Shown: piece by piece, positions 38,440-51,600 of the stretch | Layout: the number at the start of each line of letters is the position of its first letter | Numbering within the stretch: position 1 is the first letter of the stretch | Source: Hermodice carunculata | Taxonomy: Eukaryota; Annelida; Polychaeta; Eunicida; Amphinomidae | Direction: 5' to 3' | DNA: 64,000 nucleotides | Assembly: GCA_964020975.1 (NCBI GenBank) | Contig: OZ026629.1 | Coordinates: 53,092,231-53,156,230, forward strand | Translations under genes and position numbers: made by a program | Notes under the pieces: generated by a model | Databases searched by the model: none | What the model saw: only the letters and a program-made list of their open reading frames with translations | Told to the model about the DNA's origin: nothing

Positions 38440-39110
38440 CATCTAGGCATTTTGCAGATATCAGGGTTAAAAAAAAAGCTCACATGCACAATTAAAAGGT
38501 CATAGTCGCATGTTAAAAGATCACTGTAACCTCAATCTCAATCAAAATGTTCTATGGCAAGCAATGCATTTTGTACCAAATTTGAGTAAAATTCATCCCG
38601 GCATTTTGAAGACCTCGAATTCTAATCAGCTAAAGGGGGTCTGGGTATGCATGTACATATCAAATTGTATAATTACATTTTGAAGATATGGCCCTAACAA
38701 AGCTCATATGGACAGTTAATAGGTCACACTAACCTGTAACTAGGTCACAGTGACCTTATTACGTTAACACCTATGGGGGTCCAGAAAAGCATATGTGTGT
38801 CAAATTTTATAAAAATCCATCTGGGCATTTTGGAAATGCTGTGCTTACAATGCTCAGATAGGCAGTAAATAAGTCCCAGTAAGTGGGAATTAGGTCGCAC
38901 TGACCTAAAATTCTAATCAGCTCATAGGAGTAAAAGAATACATTTGTGTACCAAATTTGAGAAAAATCTGTCCTGGCATTTTGAAGATATTGTGCTAACA
39001 AAGCTCAAATGGACAGTAAATAGGTCATGGCAAGCTGTAAATAGGTCCCAGTGACTAAGAATCTAATCAGCTAATGGAGTCAAGGAATGCATATGTGTAC
39101 CAAATTCTAT
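38440..39110. repeat. Tandem units carrying AGGTCAnnnTGACCT palindromes
   Basis: Diverged units share CAAATTTGAGAAAAATC-like, GGCATTTTGAAGATAT, AAGCTCATATGGACAGTTAA and ATTCTAATCAGCTAA blocks. AGGTCACAGTGACCT at 38742-38756 is a perfect inverted AGGTCA pair with a 3-base spacer, and AGGTCGCACTGACCT at 38892-38906 is nearly so. Confidence 0.8.
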
Positions 39111-39399
39111 GCCATCAGTATCCTGAAACTTGCCTCCCCAACATTCTCACCACATTTCATTGAGTTCCAGGACAAATTAAGGACCCTAACAATGTCCATA
39201 AATTTTCACTTTTATTCCATCAGTGACCTTTAAAAGTAGCTTAAAAGTTCAATCATCAAGTATGCAATATCAATTCTTATACATGTACCAATTTACCAAC
39301 CCTGGCTCACTTATATCTATATTTTGTGCTTCTTAATTATCAATGACATATGTAATTATAATATTCCTGTAATGGTAAAATGCATATACATTTACACAT

Positions 39400-39740
39400 A
39401 TGTTCACATGTGAGGATAGAATGACCATCACAAGAATATCATCTCCTGAAATATGGCTTGTGCACGAGCATTTTCTATGATGGGGTAAACAGTCCAGGTC
39501 ACAATGACCTAATTTTGGTTTATAACACTTTCTTACTGCAAGAAGCATCCCTGCACCAAGTTTGGTCTCTCAAAGTATTTCAGTACAGGAAATATGGCCC
39601 ACACAAGCATTTTCTATGATGGGGTCAAAAGGTCAAGGTTGTGACCTAATTTTAGTACCAGACTTGCTCCTAAGGTCAAAGTTACAGTGACCTAATTTTG
39701 GTATGCAACCAGGATACATGCACTTATTGTTTTCTGGTTC
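39400..39740. repeat. Related GGTCA repeat units
   Basis: CATTTTCTATGATGGGGT recurs near 39469 and 39608. AGGTCACAATGACCT at 39496-39510 is another perfect palindromic half-site pair, and a diverged unit follows near 39670-39710. Units of the same type recur at about 44370-44720. Confidence 0.75.
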
Positions 39741-40083
39741 ACTGAGCGCAAGAGGGGGTAATGTTTAGTTTCTTAAGAACAGTGCATTACCAAGCATATA
39801 ATATATAGCCACATGTGATCAATTATTCGTATTAATTAGCAGATGTGACACTGTACAATATGCTGTGACAGTAACACTAATGCCTAGCCACATCAATCAC
39901 ACATAGTTCTGAAAAATGTGTTCCTTGGTCTTCCGTTTAGAAGCACATACCACTGTACAATAAAACAATTGTACAATTGGATCATCCACATAAGAAGTAA
40001 AGGTTTTCCATGTATTACTGAACTCCTGATGCATAATTTTGTTTATAATGCACTGGAAGCTAAATGCTGGATAACTGATCATG

Positions 40084-40146
<63 letters not shown>
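40084..40146. repeat. (AT)n microsatellite
   Basis: About 31 AT units with no interruption. Confidence 0.95.
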
Positions 40147-40150
<4 letters not shown>

Positions 40151-40751
40151 CTTTACAGCTTTGTGGTCTGTTCTAGTATGTCAGGCATGTACATGTAACA
40201 CTACTCTTTATAAAAAAAAGTTTCAGCAGACTGAAATATATAATTCCTACGTGGAGTCCTGGCAACAGCTGGCTACCTGTCCAGACAATTAACTTACTGC
40301 TACATCAATACAATATTGAATTTCCACCAATGCTGATGTTAAGTTGGTCCTCACTGTCAGCCCAAACTACAGGCGTTCTCTCAGGCCAGCAGCCATCTTA
40401 TTGGCTGTGAAATCTAAAAGTCAACTTAATGACTTTTTGCTTGTGTTTGCCAGTTTCAGGTCTGCACAGGGAAAGGGTGGAAGTGAATCAACATGGCTTC
40501 CTTCAAGTGATCAAGGTGCACCACTTGATTAGACTTGTTCTCTAAATCAATAACTATAAATTTCAATTAAATTTTCATCAGTCTGAAGATCTGAATCTAT
40601 CAAACTACAGCCTTCTGTTGTGTCCCCAGTGAACCTCAAATCAAGCTGTTCATTAGAAAACTGTTGTGAGGAAAGCCCCACAAAGTGGATCTCTGTCTGT
40701 ATGTACGATGCAGCTCATAATGCAGGCTGTTTTGACAGTTTTCACTCAGCT

Positions 40752-40964
40752 TTAACCCTTTACCCTTCAGCCCCCAAAGTGCCCAGACAAAACACAATAT
40801 TTGCTTCACCGTTTTTCCTTAAATTATACTCAGCAGGGAAAAAGATGACAAGGAACAGTAGAAGAGATCAACACGGGCAGTTAGTCTGAGGCTAGCAGCT
40901 TTTCTGGACACAAATTGGGTGCTCAGGTGTTAGCCGGTACTCATTCTGACCAGGAGATAGTTAA
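40752..40964. mobile_element. TTAA-type MITE copy (diverged)
   Basis: It starts TTAACCCTTTACCCTTCAGC and ends CCAGGAGATAGTTAA. Length and ends match the family, but the central hairpin is largely lost. Confidence 0.5.
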
Positions 40965-42068
40965 ACTTCTATATAAATCTATACTATCCATTAATCATTT
41001 CATTAAAAGCCTGTAAGTTAACACTACATGCAACATTTGAATATCTCTGTCTGGTATGATGGCCTCTCAATTTGTAAGTCCAGTCTTATGTGCCATAAGC
41101 AGGTCAGGAATTTCTGTTATGAGACTTACCCAACGTTGGGATTATTGGTTAACATGGATATGGAATGCTGTCGTCTTCGTTGCTGTCATAGCAACCGACA
41201 ATATCTTGGTACGAATATGCCATCAGTAAATGATTTGATCATACATTAATGTATGGGACTTCCCCTGTTAAAAGTGAAGAGATCACAAAGATCCCCCCCC
41301 CCCCCCGCCTCCCCTTCACATTGTCAACGTGACCAATCATGATCACCTGCATGATTGAATGACTGAGGAAACAGATGAATTGTTGAGAAGTCTTTCTTCT
41401 GTGTCTTTGGTTCAATACTGCTCAAACCATGGCCAGATTTCAAAGTGAACAATATGCTGAGGTTGTTCATCATTCCATTTCTGGAAGTTCATGCTCTTAT
41501 TTACCTGCAGAACAGACTAGACTCTACATGTACATGTATTCACCAACTCATTATACAAACTGAAGCAAGAATGCCATTCTCCAGAGCCTACCCTGTCACT
41601 GCATATATCTTTATTAATCCCCATTATCTGGTTTGATGCAAAAACCTTCAAAATTCAAGGCTTCAACAGCCAAATGAATTTACCAATGTGTCATCAACGG
41701 GGAAACATCAAGCGTGTTCTGCAGCCTTGAGTCATAAGTGTACAAAGTGACACAGACATGTAGCTTGGTCTGCTTTGAATCTTGGTGCCATATGTATATG
41801 TACATTGTATTCTCAGAAAGTGTTGCCTAACTAAATGCTCACAAGGAAGCATTTTGTTCAACCAGCCAGGTGTTCCATCATATACATTGTGCCTTCTGTG
41901 ACTGTGTCTCATGGGCTATCTTGCATCATGTCTCTGATGGCCATAATTTCTTATTAACAAGGCACACACAATGACAGTACATGTAATACAGTCAAATAAT
42001 CATTTCTGTCACGCTATCTTGAAAGAGATATCTTTATATGTTCCCAGGCTGGCCAGGTGATGGATTGC

Positions 42069-42272
42069 ACGGGATGCTGTTCTAGGCAGTTTACCGACTT
42101 TTTAACTCCAACCAAATGACCTTTTATAACCTGTGTACGGGATGCTGTTCTAGGCAGTTTACCGACTTTTTAACTCCAACCAAATGACCTTTTATAACCT
42201 GTGTACGGGATGCTGTTCTAGGCAGTTTACCGACTTTTTAACTCCAACCAAATAACCTTTTACAACCTGTGT
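42069..42272. repeat. 68-bp unit in three near-identical copies
   Basis: Units start at 42069, 42137 and 42205 with ACGGGATGCTGTTCTAGGCA. Copies 1 and 2 look identical and the third differs at only a few bases, so this is the youngest tandem duplication in the window. Confidence 0.95.
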
Positions 42273-42574
42273 ACGAGTGGCCAGTACTGTACTCCCACAT
42301 GTATTGTTAACTCATACATTACAAAATTTCTGACTACAAAAGCTCACCTTCCATTAAGAGGCAACTTCTCTGTGTAATTTTGATTTTCTGAGTGATACTG
42401 GAAAACCTGCATTTTACAGACTATCTTAATAAAGAAGAGAATTAAAGGACCACTGAGGTATGAAGAGATGGTATTATACATTCCCAGCACCTTCACCATC
42501 TTAAATGCCTTGCTACTTTCGGAATCCAAAATTTTTAAACACTGCTGAACATTCTCACTTTTTAATATCTATCA

Positions 42575-42575
42575 C

Positions 42576-42613
<38 letters not shown>
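42575..42613. repeat. (AT)n(GT)n compound microsatellite
   Basis: A short TA run passes directly into about 14 TG units. Confidence 0.9.
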
Positions 42614-42615
<2 letters not shown>

Positions 42616-43425
42616 TTATCACATTCTAAATGAAGGTCTACAATTGAAGTTCACTTCAAAGTTCCTAATCATCCTTGGTGCTCAGAAGGAATAATAAAGT
42701 AATACATATACTATTCCTTTTTTTTAAGCATAAGCAAAAACTTTAATTTATTATAAACTGTATTCACAATTCCTCAATATACAAGGTACACCTGATGACC
42801 TGTTACTTATCTGCCTCTAATGTGCGTGACACTTTTCAGTAATAGATGCTTAGAGTGTACTGTGGTGACCAACCAGTGAACCTCTATAATCTGTCATATG
42901 TGTACCCTCTCATACATGTATTGTCTGTAGACACAATACTCCGCCACAAAGAAACAAAGATAAAATTGCACTTTTTCACTCTTAAAATCACATAAAATGT
43001 AGATCATGCATCAAACATCATATGTTTCAGAATGGGGGGGGGGGGGGGGGAAACTTTGATCATCCATTATAATACAACTTACAAAGAATAGCTGTTATGT
43101 TTGAATATTGTTTAACATCAGTTGAAGCTTAAAATAATGTTGCACATGCCTGACCTTGCTTCACCTTGCAAACCCTGACCCCCACTTCAACCTTTCAATT
43201 GTCTCTTCTAGGATTAAACTGGTCATTTTAGGCTCTATGTGTCATAAAATGTACTTGGTAAATGTCATTTACAAGGTTATAAGCCTCAACATTGGCTGTA
43301 CCCTGGGGGCTGTAACTGCCCTATCAGCAGCCAACTAGGTATTCAACCACTCAAAATGGCCTTTTCAAAAAAAGAAAAAGAAAGTTGTCACTACAGACAG
43401 CCCTGCCAAGGTTTATTGTGATCAA

Positions 43426-43550
43426 TTAACCATTTCCTGGTCAGAACCAGACCAAGTCAATAACTTTCCTTGGCACAGGTTGGGCACATTGTACCCAACC
43501 TGTACAATGCTCCCAACCCATGCCAAGGAAATCTATTGACCTGGGGCATA
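43426..43550. mobile_element. TTAA-type MITE fragment with hairpin
   Basis: It starts TTAACCATTTCCTGGTCAGA. It carries CTTTCCTTGGCACAGGTTGG and two return arms (TACCCAACCTGT and CCCAACCCATGCCAAGGAAA), so the hairpin core is partly duplicated. Confidence 0.55.
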
Positions 43551-44369
43551 TAATCATATGTCTTCCCAGGGATGTAACCTGCGTCAATGACAAAAATCCT
43601 GATATTAACCGAACCTATAAGAACCCCTCTGTATTTACATTAGTTAAATTGTTCCCTTTATGCAGAACCCGACCTTTTTTCAATGCCAGAATTTGCTTTT
43701 GAAAATCCAAAGGATTTACCTTCTCTGTCTTATCTACATTTCTCAGCAAAAATCTTTTCTATAAAAATGAAATTTAATTAAAGACAGTACAACGGACGAT
43801 AAGTTACACTCGGGCTTTTTGGGACATTTTGAGCAGGTTAATCTTTATCAAGGTATATTTTACATAAAAATCAAAGCAAACCAAGCATAAGCAGCATGGG
43901 AAGTAGCCTTAGCAGTTATTTTTGTGCACATTTAATGGATAATACTTAATTAATTACTAACAAGACAAAGCAAAGAAAGAATAATTGCCTAGTGAAATCA
44001 GCCTTCAAAATTTTGGACCAGTGCACAATTTGATTTGAACACATAAAAGTGTACTTATGACTATAATATGTTATAATGTACGAGATTGTATTTCTAGGTA
44101 ATATACATTTAGGAAGGAATTGCTGTGAAAATGTACCTGTACATGCACTGGGGAATAGAAGATGATCCAATTCCACACTCCACAAATTAAAACTATTGTA
44201 TCAGCTTTTCTTAAATCAATTGGCCACCTACAAAACTGTATGTCATAAACACATTAGCAAGTAACATTTAAATACTCATTATCCCCCCCTCCCCCCCCCC
44301 CGGGATCAAGTATTGCAAAGCAATACATAGTCCCTACCAGTGACCAACTTTTTGTGTACAACACACCCT

Positions 44370-44720
44370 ATCCTACAAACTGTCTACAAACCAAATTTGG
44401 CAGCTGTAGGTGTTACGGTATAGGAAACGTGGCCTGGATAAGCTCAAAATTTATGGATGGGGTCAAATGTCTGAAAGGATCCAGGTCATAATGACCCAAT
44501 TTGGGTGTGTGACACACCCCTTTCCTATGAAGTGTTCACACATCAAATTTGGTAGCTGTAGGGGTTACAGTTTAGGTTAAGGCCCACACAAGCAAAAGCT
44601 TTATGGGGATCTAAGGTCAAGGTCGCAATGACCTAATCTTAGTGACGATACACCTCTTTTATGAAGTGTCCACACACCAGATTTGGTAGCTTGAACCCGT
44701 AATGACACCATAGGTTCCAA
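44370..44720. repeat. GGTCA palindrome repeat units
   Basis: Three diverged units share TTTGGTAGCTGTAGGGGTTA-like and GACCTAATTTTGGT-like blocks. AGGTCATAATGACCC lies at 44483-44497 and AGGTCGCAATGACCT at 44620-44634. Confidence 0.7.
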
Positions 44721-44724
44721 ACAC

Positions 44725-44890
44725 AACAACTGTCCTTGGCATGGGTGGAACACTTAGTGCCCAACCCATGCCCAGGAAACTGGTTATCTCAGTCTTAATT
44801 CATGGGATAGCAGGTTTCCTTGGCATGGTTTGGGCACTAAGTGTTCAACCTATGCCAAGGACAGCTGTTGACCTGGGGCATGTTATCTTG
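44725..44890. repeat. Two tandem CCTTGGCATGGG hairpins
   Basis: TGTCCTTGGCATGGGTGGAA with its return arm CCCAACCCATGCCCAGGAAA is followed by TTTCCTTGGCATGGTTTGGG with its return arm CAACCTATGCCAAGGACAG. Both are hairpin cores of the TTAA-type MITE family without clear MITE ends. Confidence 0.65.
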
Positions 44891-45871
44891 AAAGGTCTAC
44901 AATTCTCCATCAAATTGTTTTTTTTTTTATTGTGCTTGAAATTAGTTGATAACACAGCAGCAGATGACATTTGACCACTAGCTGGCTTTGGCTGGTTTTA
45001 AACTAGCTGGTTTAATTAACTAGTTCTCAAGATATGACGTGCGCAGTATAAAAAAGCAGCAAGTGGCGCTGTGACTTTGGGAATAAAGTCACTGTCACCT
45101 ATATACCGTATAAGTCTTGCCCTCCTAGCCAAGAAATTCCTGTGTAATTTTAAAGTAATCTGCCTTGCAGTTTCGGAGAAGAAATTTTTTGTAAAGATTT
45201 GGCAAAAAAATCAACCAAAAATCAATGGAACACATGAACGAATTCGGTGGAGACACACCCAAGGTACATCGCTTTAAGCTGGAAATAAATCTGGCTGATG
45301 GTTTTGGAGAAGATGCCGAAAAATTTTACCAGTGCAATATTCACTGACGGACACAGTAATCAACAGGAATGTATGCATTAACTGATAAGAGCCCAAATAA
45401 AAAAAAAAGCTGTCCAAAAAATCAGGGATCCTACCTAGTGAACAACCTTGTTTGACTGTTTCATAAGGAACATTTCCAACACAATCAGAGACATGGTCAC
45501 AAAGTGAAAAACAAAAACAAAAATAAAAACACACACACAAAACAAACAAAAATTGCAGCACCCCCTGCTAAACAAATTAAGGTCAAAGGGTCTCCAAAAG
45601 TGTTCCTATGCAATTTTGAAGAAATTGGCTTGTAGATTTGAGTGAAAATTAGCCCCAAAATTCAAACAATTCATCAAAAATCCCAAATTACTGGAGCATG
45701 ACAAGTTGAGCAAACTATTTTGAGACCCACTGAAGGTATGCTACCCAAAAAGTTTGGAGTGGATCTTACTGATAGTTTTGGAGAAGTTGAAAATGTGAAT
45801 TGTGGATGGACTGGTGGCCAACTGACCATCCTATAAGCTCACTGACTGATATATCAGCTGAGCTAAAAAAA

Positions 45872-45876
<5 letters not shown>

Positions 45877-45927
<51 letters not shown>
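45877..45927. repeat. (GA)n microsatellite
   Basis: About 25 GA units with no interruption. Confidence 0.95.
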
Positions 45928-45928
<1 letters not shown>

Positions 45929-46171
45929 ATTGTTGGTGCTTGCTTGTACATGACCTGTCATCTGGTACTTGTACAAATACTTGTACTTGTAGTAACTGCT
46001 GTGCAGTTAGTTGTCCTACATGTAAGTCTGGTAAGGGTTAGCTCAAATGACAAGGCCCCACATAAATTATGGCTCTGGGCCAAAGCTGCCTCAAATTAAA
46101 ATACCATAAATAAAGATGCCTGGTATCTCTGAATACAGCCCATAACTGGAATCCACCTGATCATATATCAA

Positions 46172-46537
46172 ATGAAAACCAAGCAGATTTGTATGTTGAA
46201 ATTTAATGTAAAGGTACTCAACAAACATTGGGTTAACATGAGATTGAAATTACCTTTGGTGATCATACACAATGGAGAAACAGAATATTGCTATGTCTAC
46301 CCTAATAAGCCACCATGCCAAAAAGACGTGAAATTTAAGCTGCACCTTCCATGGTACTCCACCAGTAAAATTGTGTTGATCAATGCAACCTCATACAAGT
46401 ATAGAATATCAAAGTTCAGTCTATCCTACTGCTTTACAAAGCATGAACATGTACTGAAATTGAGTACATGTACTTGGGAAATAAATTCACCCAGACAAGA
46501 CAACCATTTGTACACATTTCACTTTTCACATTCATAA
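46172..46537 (+). other. Unidentified 121-codon open frame
   Basis: This plus-strand frame runs from ATG to stop and begins MKTKQICMLKFNVKVLNKHW. It has no domain, signal peptide or membrane span that I can see, no promoter features, and lies opposite to MYO5 inside intron 1. It is lysine-rich, as expected from A-rich sequence. It is most likely a chance frame or part of an uncharacterised repeat. Confidence 0.12.
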
Positions 46538-47641
46538 CTCAAATAATTCTCAAAGTTGTCATAGAGGCTTTAAAATTGACTGCAGTGGCCCTATGACCGC
46601 CAAAATTAGATGCAAATCACCCACATGCAGGATCAACTATGGCCCTGTAAGTGACCATCTGGCACAATGTCAAAACCATTGCTCCAACACTTCATAATTC
46701 ATCACACCAATGCAATAAAAAAGTATGTTTAAAGGTAAAGCAGTGGACCACTTTTCGTTTTGTGGGTGGGCTTTTTGAGTGTGATGTCACTCTATAGTGG
46801 CCATGTGATAATTCAACAGTCTTTCATCTCTCTGTGTAACTCACGAGGTGCAGAGCATGATTGGCTGAGGCCTACCTGGTGTGACAAGAAAATGTGTCCA
46901 CTGGCCTGCCCATGTATATGAATACCTAGTTAGCCACCTGGTGAGAACAGCTCTTCTCTTTCCCTTTCAGTGGACCTGTGACCTTAAGAATTAGGTTATA
47001 GGTCACCCTTGTTCACTACCAACTTGGCCCTTTTTAATGGATCAACATGCACAGTTCATTTTTGGATAAGGGTTTTTGTTCAAAATTTACAAGATGTTTG
47101 AATTGTACATTTTATCATTTCTAAATTTTTAAAAAATTAAAACAACCATAAAATTGAAACTAAACCCTTTCTCAAAAATTCAAAATACCATTTTGGAGAG
47201 TGTTATGTGCTCTTTTATTTGACATTATAAACTAAATGAGAATTAATTTTTTAAAATGCTATTTTGAATTTTAATGCAAAATTCAAGAATTTGAATTAAA
47301 ATTTAATTTCCTCAGTTTAATTACATCAATAGCAATACTACAATTTTATATGCATGCCAGAATCAAACTTGATGTTGCATTTGTTTAAAAAAAGTATACA
47401 TCTTTTAGGGTATTAGGCGGTATAAAACATAGATTGAAATTAAATCATTTATACATGAGGGTCATAAAGCCACGTACCATTCCCTTAAATTTCCCTGTGA
47501 CCTTGGGAATTATATCAACATTAAATAGTTTAACTAGTTTAAAACCAGGAACACTCACATGTGTCCCTGTTTTTCAAATTTCAAAGTGATATGTTAAGCA
47601 CCTTGAGCGAAGCTTTTTTCCATGATTCCCAAGTACATGTA

Positions 47642-47753
47642 TACAGTAGATCCTCTTTTGAGAGTCTACCTGTAGGGCAGGTCTGAAAGTTGTCACATGA
47701 AGCAGACCTGTTGTCTCTCAATGGAGTGATTCCTCAAAAGAGGGTCTACTGTA
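47642..47753. mobile_element. CAGT-end MITE, short copy
   Basis: Termini are TACAGTAGATCCTCTTTTGA and TCAAAAGAGGGTCTACTGTA, near-perfect inverted repeats, TA-flanked, 112 bp in all. It belongs to a different subfamily from 19186 and 23910. Confidence 0.8.
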
Positions 47754-47998
47754 TGTGACCTGTTGAAACAGAAGGTAGACACCCACCTAAAGTATATTCT
47801 CCCCAAGTCTGAAGAGAAAGCTACCCAACACTTTTTGAAAAGAAGTTAAAAGTGTACTGTCAATGAACAGACAATCCTACATGTATAAGACTGATAAGTC
47901 AGGTGTAGCCAAAAAAAGAGCAAGCAAGGGGTAGGTCCTCCTACATTGTTTTATTTCGTAACGTAACACTCCTGATGCCCAATGACCCCTAGGTTTAC

Positions 47999-48211
47999 CT
48001 GCTATTAAGAGTTTTTCTTCAAAGATATCCACAAGTATGTTTTGATACATGTGACTGTGCACAGGTACAATGAGATTTCCTGACAAATGAAAACCCTTGC
48101 TGGGTTCATGACTTAATGACTCACGCTCTAATTCTGTAACTACAGCTGTCACGTGAGGCACAGTGAGCACATAAGTACATGCATCCAAAGCTGGGATCAA
48201 GCTAAACCTAC
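47999..48211 (-). other. Candidate coding exon of an unknown gene
   Basis: An open minus-strand frame reads LIPALDACTYVLTVPHVTAV, then VTELERESLSHEPSKGFHLS, then GNLIVPVHSHMYQNILVDIF, then EEKLLIA, and meets a GCAG|GTAAAC donor at 47999. A weak acceptor (ACCAGTAG) lies at 48212. The residue mix and the frame ending exactly at a donor look coding, but I do not recognise the family. It is on the MYO5 strand inside intron 1, so it could be an exon of a nested gene, a decayed copy, or chance. Confidence 0.3.
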
Positions 48212-48532
48212 CTACTGGTGCCTTTCATAGAACTTTTTCTAAACAATTATTTCTGGTTCTCCATGATGTCTAAGATGCAGGAAATTATTAGATAATTGTA
48301 GGCCAACTTTCACTTGACTCTGAGGATTCTTTTGTAAAATGTCTCACGATGGAGGCTATCTACAATGATTTTTTTTACTGGTATTGCATGAAGGGGGTTA
48401 ACAAACTACCAATGGGTCAACATAACCAATGACTGCACCCAGCAAGTCACCAACCCTGGCCTGGATGGGAGTCATTTCCTGTGCAAGCACAAAAATAAAC
48501 ACATATGCAGGCTTCCCAGTGAAGATTTTATG

Positions 48533-48687
<155 letters not shown>

Positions 48688-51600
48688 CTTTATATATAAG
48701 TTTCTCAATGAAAAAACAAAAAACAAAAAAAACAAAAAAGGAGTTTAATAGGCTTTTAAAAATTCCAATGAAGGCAGCATGTAGTAGGCCAATTGTCCCA
48801 CAGATGGGCATGATGACACCTGTGCCTGGACATAAAGAAAGCATTACAAAGCAATCACATGAAAGCAATGGGGAAACATTTACCTAGAGTAGAAGAAAGT
48901 CTGCATCCCAAGAAACAAATTTTGTGGAAATTTAGTCTTGGAATCATACATGAGAAGTTACTGTTACCATATATACTATTTTTGAATTATGGTACTTTCT
49001 GGCAAAACTACAGGTTTTTGCTGGTAAAGTAAGCTATCTCACGAAGTTCACATGGGTGGTATTTTTCAAAATATAGGTTTTCATAGGTGATATGGATCCA
49101 TCAGCAGGACTGCATAATAATAGCTGGCAGCCAGGTCTTATTTTCGGTGGCATTTGGCTACCTGTAGGGAACCAAACAGAGCCCTGTGCTCAAAATAATT
49201 TGCTGTCGTGATATGGCTTATCCAGGTTCCCCCTGTCAGATGCAATTTTATTCTTCTTTTCCTTCTCCACTTGAATCCACAGATACCATGACAACCCATA
49301 TTGTCACTGTCCCTATATACTGTGAATTCAATTAATTTTACTATTTATTTTTGCTAATTTTGCTGTTGCTTCAAAACCACTGAAATAAGAACCCCCTGGA
49401 AAATATTTTAAACACAACATGGATAGGATTTATAACAAAAAATACTGAATTTACAGTTTCAATGAAAGGTCCAAAATTAGAAGAACTGCCAAAATTAGAA
49501 CCCATGAAAATAAATGTATTCCCAGTAGTTGATTTCTGCTCAATCATGAGGCATTAGTACATGTACACACAATGTGCCAATCTGTGGCATATATTTAGGG
49601 TTAAACTTTTATACCTGAGCCAGAGAGGCCATTACACCTATATTAAAGTCATGTATTCAAAAGATGCCAAAATAATACATTTTATTATCAGCAACAGTAA
49701 AAGATTGCTTGCAAGAGATGACAGATACCACAAGTACATTTAGGTAACTTTGTTTGCAAAAGAGACTGTGGTCATCAGTGAATCCCATGCTAGAAGTGAG
49801 AGGTTTGTTATGAATGCACGCTTGTGGTCTAGAAGGATTATATACAACAACATGCATAGATTATAAGTCACCAACAGGAAATTGTGACCAAAATATCCTG
49901 CAGTTATTGAACTGGCATAAAGACTAAGCTGTGGGACATACACTAAGGACTGTCAACAGGGCAGGTAGACACAGTAACGGGTTCACTGATCCTCACTCGA
50001 TGGAATAGTAGTTGTGTGGAATGTCTGGCAGGGCTCCAGAAGGAGGACACAGGTACATGCACCTTACAGGTGTTGTCTTGTGACTGGTCTGAAGGCAGAC
50101 CAGTCAGCTGTAGTTCATGTAAACATGTACAATGGAATGACTAGTATGTACACGCTGCCTCCAATCTGTCTGATAGAAGCATCGGTCTTCGGCATGGCAG
50201 CAATGGGTTGAAGTACATTGAGGGTACCCAATAAACCAATCAAAGCACCTCTCAGAGATCCATATTTACATCAATCAAAATTAAAAAAAAAAATTTTCCA
50301 GACTTAGGATCAAATACTAAATTACTGGTCAGACACTTTCATACATTATGCATCTAGTTTCATCACCATTTTTCTTGTCTTTCTATATATCAAATAACCA
50401 AATTAAATGGATCAAAGTACATGTCAATTGGGGAAATTTAAGATTTTCCACAGGATAAAAAGGGATGGGGTCTGTCAAAAATTTAGTTATGCAAAACAAC
50501 CCAGCCTTTGAGACCCAAAGGAAAAGGTAACATCTCAATGGAAAAAAGTTTAAAACTGTTTTGGTCTTGTGACAAAATATACAGTAAACAGTAAAAATTC
50601 AAGAATTATTATACACATAGATGTATCTATATATTGATTTATTTTTGTATATTTTCATCATAGAACATTTTTGTTTTGATCTTCACCTGGGTCAGTGACC
50701 TCATTAATGAGGTTAGCTTACTCCCATTATAAGTCAGCTATTAATGTTGTGGTTGAAACCACCAATGAGACTCCAAAGCAAGTCTTTCACCACACAGGTG
50801 TTGCATATATATACATGTACACATAAACTATTTTCATATTGAAAATCACATAAATCAAAATGACCAAGAAGCTAAGTTCAGCACCAATATTCCACAGAGA
50901 CAATTCCATTCATCCCCAAATGATATGCCATAAGGGGTCATCTCTGAATTTTCCAACATTATATACACACGGTAGTCAACACCAATCCACATATTTTGCC
51001 TTTTTGGAGTCACTCTCTGTTGGGATTTAATTCAATAAATACATCTTTTGCTCTTGCAGAATGGTGAACAAAATGAGCACCCAGTGGGTATAAAGCACAC
51101 TTATCATGACCATTTAACCTTGTGCAATACGGGGTGCATTCAGGACTACATCGCAGAAGATTAACATTAGTTACTCATAGATAATGTCATGGCCTTCACT
51201 TAAAATTTTGGTCATTTCAGACATTCATAAACTACTCTTAAAATAAACTATATACAATATAGATTATAATTCAAATTGCAAGTTAACTACATGTTTTACG
51301 TGCAATTTTTTTTATAGATCTTCATATGGTCAACTTGAGGTAAAAGGCATACTTGTGTCTTGAATACTGCAGTAAACCTATTCAGATTTCCCTTTTCAGA
51401 TGTCTGCTCTTACTGAGGGTGCATGTCACAGTGTTAAAAAAATTGCCACTGTGTCTCTGTTTTATATACAAGCCCATTCATGTACATACATTTTTAGTTT
51501 TGTTGATATGTGCAGTTTTTTTGCATGTGAAAATAAATATTCTGAGATTACCTTGTAAAATGTGAGGGGCATTTCATTCAAGGGGGTCTGATTTACACTT

